Part shown: one piece after another, positions 55,858-64,000 of the stretch
Numbering within the stretch: position 1 is the stretch's first letter
Layout: each line of letters begins with the position of its first letter
Notes under the pieces: generated by a model
What the model was told of the DNA's origin: nothing
Database searches by the model: none
What the model saw: only the letters and a program-made list of their open reading frames with translations
Assembly: GCF_900168045.1 (NCBI RefSeq)
Contig: NZ_FUYY01000007.1
Coordinates: forward strand, 98,272 to 162,271
Source of the DNA: Salegentibacter holothuriorum
Lineage (GTDB): Bacteria > Bacteroidota > Bacteroidia > Flavobacteriales > Flavobacteriaceae
Reading direction: 5' to 3'
DNA: 64,000 nt
Program-made: the position numbers and the translations under genes

Positions 55858-56970
55858 ATGAAATATCAAACTCGAAAAAAAGCGATTATCTTACTGGAAG
55901 ACGGTACTATCTTTCACGGTAAGGCTGTAGGAGACAAAGACGGTAAAGCCGTTGGAGAAGTTTGTTTTAATACAGGGATGACCGGTTACCAGGAAATCTT
56001 TACAGATCCATCCTATTATGGTCAACTTATGGTGACCACTAATGCACACATTGGTAACTATGGAACCTTAGCCGAAGAAAGTGAAGCCGATAAAACTAAG
56101 ATAGCCGGGCTTATTTGTAAAAACTTTAGTTACACACATTCTCGTCCTGCTGCAGATTCTTCCCTTATGGAGTTTCTTGAAGACAGCAAACTTTTTGCGA
56201 TTTCTGATGTAGATACTCGTGCTTTAGTAACATACATTAGAGAAAATGGAGCCATGAACGCTATTATCTCTACAGATGTAGATAATGTGGAGGAGCTTAA
56301 AAAAGAGCTGGCTCAAGTACCGAATATGAATGGTTTGGAGCTTGCCTCTAAAGTTTCTACTAAAGAACCTTATTATTTTGGAAACGAAAATGCAACTTAT
56401 AAAATTGCAGCACTGGATGTAGGGATTAAAAAGAACATTCTTCGCAACTTTGAGAAGCGCGATGTATATGTAAAAGTTTTTCCATATAATGCAACTTACG
56501 AAGAGATGAGGGAATGGAATCCAGACGGTTATTTTCTTTCAAACGGCCCTGGAGATCCACAACCATTGGAAAGCGCGATTAATCTGACTAAAACTATATT
56601 AGAAAATGATCATCCGTTATTTGGTATTTGTTTAGGGCACCAGATTATTGCAATTGCCAATGGAATAAAAACCTATAAAATGCATCACGGTCACCGCGGC
56701 ATAAATCACCCTGTTAAGAATCTTAAGACCGGAAAAGGTGAAATTACCTCTCAAAACCATGGTTTCTCGGTAGATAGAGCCGACACAGAGGCTAATAGTG
56801 AAGTAGAAATCACTCATATTTGCTTAAATGATGATACAGTTGGCGGGATTGCGATGAAGAATAAAAACTGTTTTTCAGTTCAATACCACCCAGAAGCAAG
56901 CCCTGGTCCACACGATGCCAGTTATTTATTTGATGAATTTATGGATAGAATAAAAGGAGCTAAAGCTTAA
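55858..56970 (+). CDS. carA: Carbamoyl-phosphate synthase small subunit
   Basis: A 370-residue glutaminase subunit that supplies ammonia for carbamoyl phosphate, used in arginine and pyrimidine synthesis. The N-terminal KKAIILLEDGTIFHGKAVG and DTRALVTYIRENGAMNAIIS are typical. The class I amidotransferase core has FGICLGHQIIAIA with the catalytic cysteine, and QYHPEASPGPHD with the catalytic His and Glu. The large subunit gene carB is not next to it: a terminator and an unrelated gene follow. So the large subunit is encoded elsewhere. Confidence 0.97.
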   Translation: MKYQTRKKAIILLEDGTIFHGKAVGDKDGKAVGEVCFNTGMTGYQEIFTDPSYYGQLMVTTNAHIGNYGTLAEESEADKTKIAGLICKNFSYTHSRPAADSSLMEFLEDSKLFAISDVDTRALVTYIRENGAMNAIISTDVDNVEELKKELAQVPNMNGLELASKVSTKEPYYFGNENATYKIAALDVGIKKNILRNFEKRDVYVKVFPYNATYEEMREWNPDGYFLSNGPGDPQPLESAINLTKTILENDHPLFGICLGHQIIAIANGIKTYKMHHGHRGINHPVKNLKTGKGEITSQNHGFSVDRADTEANSEVEITHICLNDDTVGGIAMKNKNCFSVQYHPEASPGPHDASYLFDEFMDRIKGAKA

Positions 56971-56995
56971 AATATTTTTAATAATAATTGATTAT

Positions 56996-57025
56996 AAAGC
57001 CCAAAATTTAAATATTTTGGGCTTT
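56996..57025 (+). terminator. Terminator of carA
   Basis: A 12-bp stem, AAAGCCCAAAAT (56996-57007) with ATTTTGGGCTTT (57014-57025), is followed by TCTTTT. It lies 26 nt after the carA stop. Confidence 0.88.
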
Positions 57026-57150
57026 TCTTTTATTAAAAAACTGATTTTATTCTAAATTTCCCCATCAATCATCAAAAATCCTCAATGAAAAAACTATTAA
57101 TTTTTCAGCTTTTGTCTTTTTTTATTTCCAATTATGCTGATTAGATCAGG

Positions 57151-57834
57151 ATGGCGCCTTTCAAACTAATTTTTATCGGTTTTTTATTTCTCTGTATTTC
57201 TAAGGTTCATGCACAAAAACATCCTGTTTTCTATGCGGGTTTTGAAGGCTACAGGCATACCGATTTTGAAGATAATAGCTTCGGGAAGTTTTCAGTAGGA
57301 TCTCAAATCTATCAAATTAAGTTTTTTGCTCCCGAAATTGGTTTCGATTATGGGGGAGGCACGCTCCCAGAAAGAACTGTTTTTGGTGAAGATTTTACTA
57401 TTCAAGATCCAAGAAAAGGGCTTTTGAAGCAACGGTTTAAATTTTCAGTATTCACTTTAAACCCGAAACTTAAATTTGGTGAAGAAGATGCCTATATTAC
57501 CTTTTCTCCAAAATATCATATAGGCAAGTTAATAGGCGAAGCTGCTTATTTAGTGTATAGTGGTGATAATAAGCGCTACATAGGTGTGAAGGAAAGCGAG
57601 GAGTCTAAAATCAAAACTTCTTTTTGGAGTTTTGCTATTGGCTTTGAAGGTATTCAGATTTCTCCTAGGTATTGGTTTGCTCTTTCCATTCAGTATACAT
57701 TGGTAGATGCTAACGAGGTTTGGGATACCATGGAGTTTTCAACAGAGGATGCCTTTATGCAGTCAGCTTCAACTCCTACAATAGGTTTGGGTTTTCGCTT
57801 TTATTATAACCCTTTTGCTTCCAAAAACGATTAA
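57151..57834 (+). CDS. Exported beta-barrel-like protein of unknown function
   Basis: A 227-residue protein with a signal peptide (FKLIFIGFLFLCISKVHAQ) and a beta-rich body rich in aromatic residues (FYAGFEGYRHTDFEDNSFGK, ITFSPKYHIGKLIGEAAYLV, FGFRFYYNPF near the end). The end in an aromatic strand suggests a small outer membrane barrel. A 19-codon ORF (57085-57144) that itself resembles a signal peptide start lies just upstream. I recognise no named family. Confidence 0.7.
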   Translation: MAPFKLIFIGFLFLCISKVHAQKHPVFYAGFEGYRHTDFEDNSFGKFSVGSQIYQIKFFAPEIGFDYGGGTLPERTVFGEDFTIQDPRKGLLKQRFKFSVFTLNPKLKFGEEDAYITFSPKYHIGKLIGEAAYLVYSGDNKRYIGVKESEESKIKTSFWSFAIGFEGIQISPRYWFALSIQYTLVDANEVWDTMEFSTEDAFMQSASTPTIGLGFRFYYNPFASKND

Positions 57835-58074
57835 AACAATTAGATTTCCCAACATAGTTATTCATAAAATAACCTGCTAAATTCTAGAAATGCGTTATTG
57901 CTTTGGTTTTTTATAAATCCGTAACAAATAAAACCATTTTCTAAGATTCTTTTAAACACTTTCTTTTAGAAAACCATTTCGTGTTTCCATAATGTTATAA
58001 ATGCTTTAAAACTACCTGTTTCACTCGCTATTTTGGGCTTCAATTTGTATCTTGCATTTAAATCAATTAACTAA

Positions 58075-59373
<1,299 letters not shown>

Positions 59374-59397
59374 TTATTGATTTTCATTAAATACAAG

Positions 59398-59433
59398 ATC
59401 CCTTTTGAAGAAATATCAAAAGGGATTTTTTTT
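59398..59433 (+). terminator. Terminator of eno
   Basis: An 11-bp stem, ATCCCTTTTGA (59398-59408) with TCAAAAGGGAT (59416-59426), ending in eight Ts. Confidence 0.9.
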
Positions 59434-59573
59434 GAAGTTAAATCAGCAATAAACCGCTCAAAATCCTTTGTTTCAGTAAAAATCTTATTAATGCTTAACG
59501 GTAAATTAACAGTATATTTCTTAAATTAGCAACTCTTGAAAATTAGTTGAATTAAAGTATATAAAATTAAGAT

Positions 59574-60854
59574 ATGTCAAAAGCGACGATTGAAATAAAT
59601 GGGAAAAAATACGAATTCCCTATTGTAGAAGGAACCGAAAATGAACAGGGAATTGATATAAAGAAACTGCGAGCTGAAGCAGGTGTTATCACCCTGGATC
59701 GTGGGTATAAAAATACAGGCAGTTGTGAGAGTGCTATTACTTTTCTTAATGGGGAAGAGGGTGTACTTCGTTACCGGGGTTATTCAATTGAATCTCTTGC
59801 AGAAAAAGCTGATTTTCTTGAAGTAGCCTATTTGCTTATTTTTGGGGAATTACCAACTAAGACTCAATTAGATAAATTTTATGCAGATATTAAAGAAGAA
59901 TCTGCGGTAGATGAGGAGATGAAAAAAATCCTTGATGGTTTTCCGAAATCTGCTCACCCAATGGGAGTGCTTTCTTCTTTAACCAGTGCGCTTATCGCCT
60001 TTAATCCTTCTTCAGTAAATGTAGAATCTGAAGAGGAAATGTATAAGGCTATAGTTAAAATTCTGGGTAAATTTCCGGTTCTTGCAGCCTGGACACTTAG
60101 AAAGAAAAACAGTCTTCCGTTAAACTATGGAGATGATTCACTTGGTTATGTAGAGAATCTTCATAAAATGATGTTCGAAAAACCGGGTAAAAGCTATAAG
60201 GTAGATAAAGAAGTTATAGAAGCCTTAGATAAATTATTAATTCTTCACGCAGATCATGAGCAAAACTGTTCTACCTCAACGGTAAGAATGGTAGGTTCTT
60301 CTCACGCAGGACTGTTTGCTTCAATTTCAGCTGGAATTTCTGCACTTTGGGGGCCGCTTCATGGTGGTGCTAACCAGGCGGTGATAGAAATGCTGGAAAG
60401 AATAAAAGAAGATGGTGGTGATACCAAGAAGTTTATGGCAAAAGCCAAAGATAAAGATGATCCTTTCCGTCTAATGGGCTTTGGACACCGCGTTTATAAA
60501 AACTTTGATCCACGAGCTAAGATTATCAAGAAATCTGCAGATGAAGTTCTTGGGCAACTTGGTGTAGACGATCCTGTACTGGATATCGCAAAAGGTCTTG
60601 AGAAAGAAGCTTTAGAAGATCAATATTTCGTAGATAGAAAGCTTTATCCAAACGTAGATTTCTATTCAGGAATTATTTACCGAGCATTGGGTATTCCGGT
60701 AGAAATGTTTACCGTAATGTTTGCTCTTGGTAGACTTCCAGGATGGATTGCACAGTGGAGAGAAATGAGATTGATGAAAGAACCAATTGGGCGTCCACGA
60801 CAAATTTACACCGGTGAAAACCTACGTGAGTTTAAGGAGGTTGAAAAGAGATAA
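59574..60854 (+). CDS. gltA: Citrate synthase
   Basis: A 426-residue type II citrate synthase, the entry step of the TCA cycle. The catalytic residues lie in HADHEQNCSTSTVRMVGS and WGPLHGGANQAVIEML, and in the signature GFGHRVYKNFDPRAKIIKK. The N-terminal beta-domain (KKYEFPIVEGTENEQGIDIK, GYKNTGSCESAITFLNGEEG) is like that of the NADH-regulated enzymes. It lies in its own transcription unit, ended by a terminator that overlaps the first ATG of the next frame. Confidence 0.97.
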   Translation: MSKATIEINGKKYEFPIVEGTENEQGIDIKKLRAEAGVITLDRGYKNTGSCESAITFLNGEEGVLRYRGYSIESLAEKADFLEVAYLLIFGELPTKTQLDKFYADIKEESAVDEEMKKILDGFPKSAHPMGVLSSLTSALIAFNPSSVNVESEEEMYKAIVKILGKFPVLAAWTLRKKNSLPLNYGDDSLGYVENLHKMMFEKPGKSYKVDKEVIEALDKLLILHADHEQNCSTSTVRMVGSSHAGLFASISAGISALWGPLHGGANQAVIEMLERIKEDGGDTKKFMAKAKDKDDPFRLMGFGHRVYKNFDPRAKIIKKSADEVLGQLGVDDPVLDIAKGLEKEALEDQYFVDRKLYPNVDFYSGIIYRALGIPVEMFTVMFALGRLPGWIAQWREMRLMKEPIGRPRQIYTGENLREFKEVEKR

Positions 60855-60883
60855 GAATATTATTAACTTATTAATAAATTTGG

Positions 60884-60913
60884 AAAAAGCTTCATCATCG
60901 TATGGAGCTTTTT
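60884..60913 (+). terminator. Terminator of gltA, covering the apparent start of the next ORF
   Basis: AAAAAGCTTCAT (60884-60895) pairs with ATGGAGCTTTTT (60902-60913; one G-T wobble) around a 6-nt loop. The 3' arm begins with an ATG in frame with the following gene, so that ATG is unlikely to be its real start. Confidence 0.8.
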
Positions 60914-60937
60914 CTATATTTGGTGAAAAATTTACTT

Positions 60938-61849
60938 GTGGAATTGAATATAAAAAATGAAACTTCACGTCTTAAAGCGGTGGTTTTAGGTATAGCAAAA
61001 AACAATGGTCCGGAACCTTCTTTAGAGGAGACTTATGATCCTAAATCAGCCGAATTTATCAGAATGGGGTCCTATCCTCAGGAGGGAGATATGGTAGAGG
61101 AAATGGAAGCTGTGGCTAAAGTGCTGGAAAAATATAATGTACAGGTTTTTAGACCAAAAGTCATAAAAGATTATAACCAGATTTTTACTCGCGATATCGC
61201 TTTTGTGATAGAGGATAAATTTATTAAATCGAATATTCTACCAGATCGGGAACAGGAAATTGAGGCCATTAATCACGTTATTGAGCAAATAGATCCTGCA
61301 AAAGTATTACAGTTACCCGAAGAAGCTCATATAGAAGGTGGCGATGTAATGCCACTTGGAGATTATATTCTTGTAGGAACTTATCGCGGTGCCGATTATA
61401 AAGATTATATCACCGCACGTACCAACGTGGAGGCTGTAAAAGCCTTGCAGGAATTATTCCCGAATAAAAAAGTGGTTTCTTTCAATTTAAGAAAGTCAAA
61501 TAGGGAGCCTCGGGATAATGCTTTGCATTTAGATTGTTGCTTTCAACCCGTGGGTAAAGGCAAAGCAATTATTCATAGAAACGGTTTTTTAGAAGAAGAA
61601 GAATACAACTGGTTGGTAAATCTTTTCGGAAAAGAGAATGTTTTTGAAATTTCTCGTGATGAGATGTATTATATGAATTCTAATATTTTTTCTATTGATG
61701 AAGATGTAGTGATTTCAGAAAAGAATTTCACGAGATTAAATACATGGTTAAGGGAACAGGGCATTACTGTTGAGGAAGTGCCTTATGCTGAAATTTCCAA
61801 GCAAGAAGGGCTTTTGCGTTGTTCAACCTTACCTTTAATAAGAGAGTAG
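60938..61849 (+). CDS. Arginine deiminase superfamily protein (DDAH-like amidinotransferase/hydrolase)
   Basis: A guanidino-group-modifying enzyme of the dimethylarginine dimethylaminohydrolase/arginine deiminase fold (about 303 residues from GTG 60938). The probable catalytic residues are in IEGGDVMPLGDYILVGTY (Asp), RDNALHLDCCFQPVG (His) and, near the C terminus, GLLRCSTLPLIRE (Cys). The frame can be extended to an ATG at 60902, but that lies in the gltA terminator stem. The product MELNIKNETSRLK from GTG 60938 looks right. It lies 4 bp before ctlX, implying a pair acting on arginine-derived compounds. Confidence 0.78.
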   Translation: MELNIKNETSRLKAVVLGIAKNNGPEPSLEETYDPKSAEFIRMGSYPQEGDMVEEMEAVAKVLEKYNVQVFRPKVIKDYNQIFTRDIAFVIEDKFIKSNILPDREQEIEAINHVIEQIDPAKVLQLPEEAHIEGGDVMPLGDYILVGTYRGADYKDYITARTNVEAVKALQELFPNKKVVSFNLRKSNREPRDNALHLDCCFQPVGKGKAIIHRNGFLEEEEYNWLVNLFGKENVFEISRDEMYYMNSNIFSIDEDVVISEKNFTRLNTWLREQGITVEEVPYAEISKQEGLLRCSTLPLIRE

Positions 61850-61853
61850 AATT

Positions 61854-62777
61854 ATGAGACAGATTACAGATACAATTTTAATGGTGCGCCCGGTCGCGTT
61901 TAGAATGAACGAGCAAACTGCGGTAAATAACTATTTTCAAAAAGACCTTACCGCCGATAATGTAAATGAACGCGCTCAGGCAGAGTTTGATGAATTTACG
62001 GCAAAGCTTAAAAAAGTTGGGGTAAACGTTATTGTGGTAAATGATAAGTTAGAAGACGATTCGCCAGATTCTATTTTTCCTAATAACTGGGTTTCTTTTC
62101 ACGAAAATGGAGATATTGGGCTCTATCCTATGTTTGCTGAAAATCGAAGAAAAGAACGCCGACTCGAATATTTTGCCAAACTTGAAGAAGAAGGTTTTAA
62201 AATAAAAAACATTGTAGATTATACCGAAGCTGAAGAACATGATGTTTTTCTGGAGGGAACCGGAAGCTTATTGCTGGATAGGGTAAACCGTAAAGCTTAC
62301 TGCGCCCTGTCAGCTCGCGCAGATGAAGATTTATTGATAGAATTTTGTGAAGATTTTGAATTTACACCAGTAATTTTTAATGCCAACCAAAGTGTAGGTG
62401 GGAAAAGAAAAGCCATTTATCATACCAATGTAATGATGTGCCTGGCAGAAAATTTTGCTGTAATTTGTCTTGATACCATAGATGATTCTAAAGAGCGTAA
62501 AAATGTATTGAAGCATTTAAAAGAAGATGGGAAAGAAGTTATTGCGATCTCTGAGGAACAAATGCATGAATTTGCCGGAAATATGCTACAGGTACAGGGA
62601 AAAGATAATAAATTTCTTGTAATGAGTGCTCGCGCTCACAGTAGTTTAAATCAGGTTCAAATTTCTAAAATAGAAAAGCATTGTGAAATTTTAAGCAGTG
62701 ACCTTCATGTAATAGAAACCTGTGGCGGGGGTAGTGCCCGCTGTATGATGGCTGAAGTTTTCTTACCAAAAGCTTAG
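61854..62777 (+). CDS. ctlX: Citrulline utilization hydrolase CtlX
   Basis: A 307-residue arginine deiminase-superfamily enzyme matching the CtlX group. TDTILMVRPVAFRMNEQTAV at the N terminus, the acid segment SIFPNNWVSFHENGDIGLYP, the histidine in KAIYHTNVMMCLAENFAVIC and the C-terminal cysteine in VIETCGGGSARCMMAEVF are the active-site motifs. In other bacteria CtlX is proposed to act in citrulline breakdown. It begins 4 bp after the DDAH-like gene, so both are one operon. Confidence 0.88.
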   Translation: MRQITDTILMVRPVAFRMNEQTAVNNYFQKDLTADNVNERAQAEFDEFTAKLKKVGVNVIVVNDKLEDDSPDSIFPNNWVSFHENGDIGLYPMFAENRRKERRLEYFAKLEEEGFKIKNIVDYTEAEEHDVFLEGTGSLLLDRVNRKAYCALSARADEDLLIEFCEDFEFTPVIFNANQSVGGKRKAIYHTNVMMCLAENFAVICLDTIDDSKERKNVLKHLKEDGKEVIAISEEQMHEFAGNMLQVQGKDNKFLVMSARAHSSLNQVQISKIEKHCEILSSDLHVIETCGGGSARCMMAEVFLPKA

Positions 62778-62814
62778 TTTCACATATTTTTCAGACAAAA
62801 TAATTAAAGATTTT

Positions 62815-62917
62815 CGTCAAGCTGAATTTATTTCAGCTTCTAACTTGATGGAGAGTATAAACAACTTAGATCTCCGAATAAATTTCGGAGCAGGCTCTGA
62901 AACAAGTTCAGGATGAC
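62815..62917. repeat. Cluster of palindromes related to the 1167-1289 element
   Basis: Three short hairpins occupy the space between ctlX and the decayed transporter: AAGCTGAA/TTCAGCTT (62819-62839), CTCCGAA/TTCGGAG (62872-62890) and CTGAA/TTCAG around ACAAG (62897-62911), followed by GATGACG. The wording (GTCAAGCTGAA, TTCAGGATGACG) matches the element near 1190-1260, so both are copies of one repeat family. No promoter or terminator is needed to explain it. Confidence 0.65.
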
Positions 62918-62928
62918 GATAGGGGAAA

Positions 62929-63690
62929 TTAGTGTTTCTTAAACAACTCTCTTAAAAACAAGATCATAATTCCTGCCGTAAAAATCGCAAAAGGCAGGGA
63001 GCTTATAATTAAGAATTTCTGCATAGCGGTAAGCACATTGCTATCTGGTTTTATATTTCCAAGAATTATAATTGCTTCTGAAAAAATAAGGATTAAAATT
63101 GCCCAAATTAACCTGAATTTTTTCCTGGGATGTTCCTTTCCTTTATCGCTAAACATACTCAGCACATAAATTGCCGAATCTACCGAAGTGACCAGGAAAC
63201 TAATTAGTAATAGTATAGTGACAATATTGGTGAAATTTGCAAACGGAAAAGCTTCGAAAAAGCGAAATAATGAAGTGAAAACATTATCAAATTCTCCGCT
63301 GTAGCTCTCCATGTTTCCTATTAAATCGAAGGAAGCAGAGCCAAATACGCTAAACCAAAAGAAACTGCCTAGTGAAGGAATAACCAGGACGCCCAAAATC
63401 ATTTCTCTGATACTTCTTCCTTTAGAAATCCTGGCGATAAAAATTCCGGTAAATGGTGCCCAGGCTAACCAAAATGCCCACTAATAATACGTCCAGTCTG
63501 TTAGAAATTCTTTTCCGGGATTGTATTTCCCCAGTGCTAAACTAAGCGGAACAAAATCTATAATGTAGCTATAAAGGGATTCAAAAAAACGGGACAAAAC
63601 ATTCGGGATATCTGCCTGAAAAAAGACGAAGAACATTAGAATTACCGTAATATAAATATTCCAGTTAGAGATACGTTTTATTGGTCTCAA
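62929..63690 (-). pseudogene. BCCT family transporter remnant (in-frame stop, N-terminal half missing)
   Basis: The minus-strand frame is BCCT-like throughout: SNWNIYITVILMFFVFFQAD, FLTDWTYY, then a TAG stop at 63481-63483, then WAFWLAWAPFTGIFIARISK and IREMILGVLVIPSLGSFFWF and VTSVDSAIYVLSM to the C terminus. Both parts are in one frame, and the stop falls in the highly conserved DWTYYYWAFW-type segment, where a Tyr codon is expected. The upstream side stops at 63702 (TAA) just where the IS element begins, so about the first half of the gene is missing. It was a glycine-betaine/choline-type transporter; now not functional unless the stop is an error. Confidence 0.8.
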
Positions 63691-63699
63691 AATAGGGAT

Positions 63700-64000
63700 T
63701 TAAACCCTGCAATTTTATTGCAGAACTTTAGTATTGCGAAAAAATCCATATTTTCGGACTATGAGTTATCAGCGAAAAGGCTCTCATACTGTTAGTCATT
63801 TGACTTGTCATGTTGTTTGGGTGACCAAATATCGATACAAAGTTCTTCGGGGTGATATACAAGTGCGTTGTCGAGATGTTTTAATCCAAATCTGTGAAGC
63901 AGAGGGAATAGAAATATTAAAAGGAGTCGTTAGTTCTGATCATGTCCACATGCATATTGAATATGCTCCGAAATTAAATGTAAGCACCATCTTAAAGAAG
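63700..64000 (+). mobile_element. IS200/IS605 family insertion sequence, left end and start of transposase
   Basis: The left side carries a 6-bp hairpin, CTGCAA/TTGCAG (63707-63712/63718-63723), like the subterminal hairpin used by IS200/IS605 transposases. The transposase gene follows and runs off the window. The exact left end is uncertain and lies near 63690-63705, at the point where the BCCT frame is cut. No right end is in the window. Confidence 0.7.
63761..64000 (+). CDS. tnpA: IS200/IS605 transposase TnpA (Y1), 5' part
   Basis: The frame is open from ATG 63761 to the end of the window, 80 residues: MSYQRKGSHTVSHLTCHVVW, VTKYRYKVLRGDIQVRCRDV, LIQICEAEGIEILKGVVSSD, HVHMHIEYAPKLNVSTILKK. 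The HUH metal motif (HVHMH, His61 and His63) is present; the catalytic tyrosine must lie beyond the window. The full protein should be about 140 residues. It makes single-stranded transposition intermediates. Confidence 0.9.
   Translation, partial: MSYQRKGSHTVSHLTCHVVWVTKYRYKVLRGDIQVRCRDVLIQICEAEGIEILKGVVSSDHVHMHIEYAPKLNVSTILKK

Overview
The window is chromosomal DNA of a marine-type Bacteroidota, almost certainly family Flavobacteriaceae (Gramella/Salegentibacter/Zunongwangia-like at best guess; genus not proven). The evidence is the low GC, the TAnnTTTG type -7 promoter boxes, A-rich start contexts instead of strong Shine-Dalgarno sites, SusC/SusD pairs, a type IX secretion (T9SS) adhesin locus with PorP/SprF, a zinc-free L36, and dispersed palindromic repeats.

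Layout. 1-3.3 kb: end of a membrane protein, an ECF sigma factor with a tiny Cys/His anti-sigma-like partner, and an M3 peptidase. 3.6-7.6 kb: purK-purE, divergent from hpt-adk-obg. 7.7-15.8 kb: a DUF4136 lipoprotein and a three-gene gliding/adhesion locus on the minus strand (1606-aa repeat adhesin with a T9SS type B sorting domain, PorP/SprF, OmpA-PD40 protein). 16-27.4 kb: a TPR protein, mpl, radC, a deacetylase-like protein, a YjjG-type nucleotidase, an envelope trio (lipoprotein, DUF5723, unknown), rarA, a rhomboid protease and rlmB. 27.4-38.2 kb: two adjacent SusC/SusD uptake operons on the minus strand, without enzymes. 38.4-55.7 kb: the str-S10-spc-alpha ribosomal supercluster. 55.8-62.8 kb: carA, an outer membrane protein, eno, gltA and two guanidino-group-modifying enzymes (a DDAH-like protein and CtlX). 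62.9-64 kb: a decayed BCCT transporter cut by an IS200/IS605 element that runs off the end.

The most interesting pattern is in the ribosomal supercluster. Spacers there are normally 25 nt or less, but five are long. They precede rplC-rplD (L3-L4), rpsH (S8), rpmJ (internal promoter), rpsD (S4) and rplQ (L17). The spacers before rplC, rpsH and rpsD contain clear RNA hairpins, and L4, S8 and S4 are the classical autoregulatory proteins of these operons in E. coli. This suggests a set of flavobacterial ribosomal-protein leaders placed inside the operons. Other items to check: a SusC apparently lacking much of its TonB plug, palindromic repeats inside or at the end of coding sequences (rhomboid, rlmB), promoters so close to the start codons that rarA and rlmB mRNAs may be leaderless, and a predicted start codon buried in the gltA terminator.

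No CRISPR array, tRNA, rRNA, prophage or defence island was seen. The rest is mostly core flavobacterial genome.
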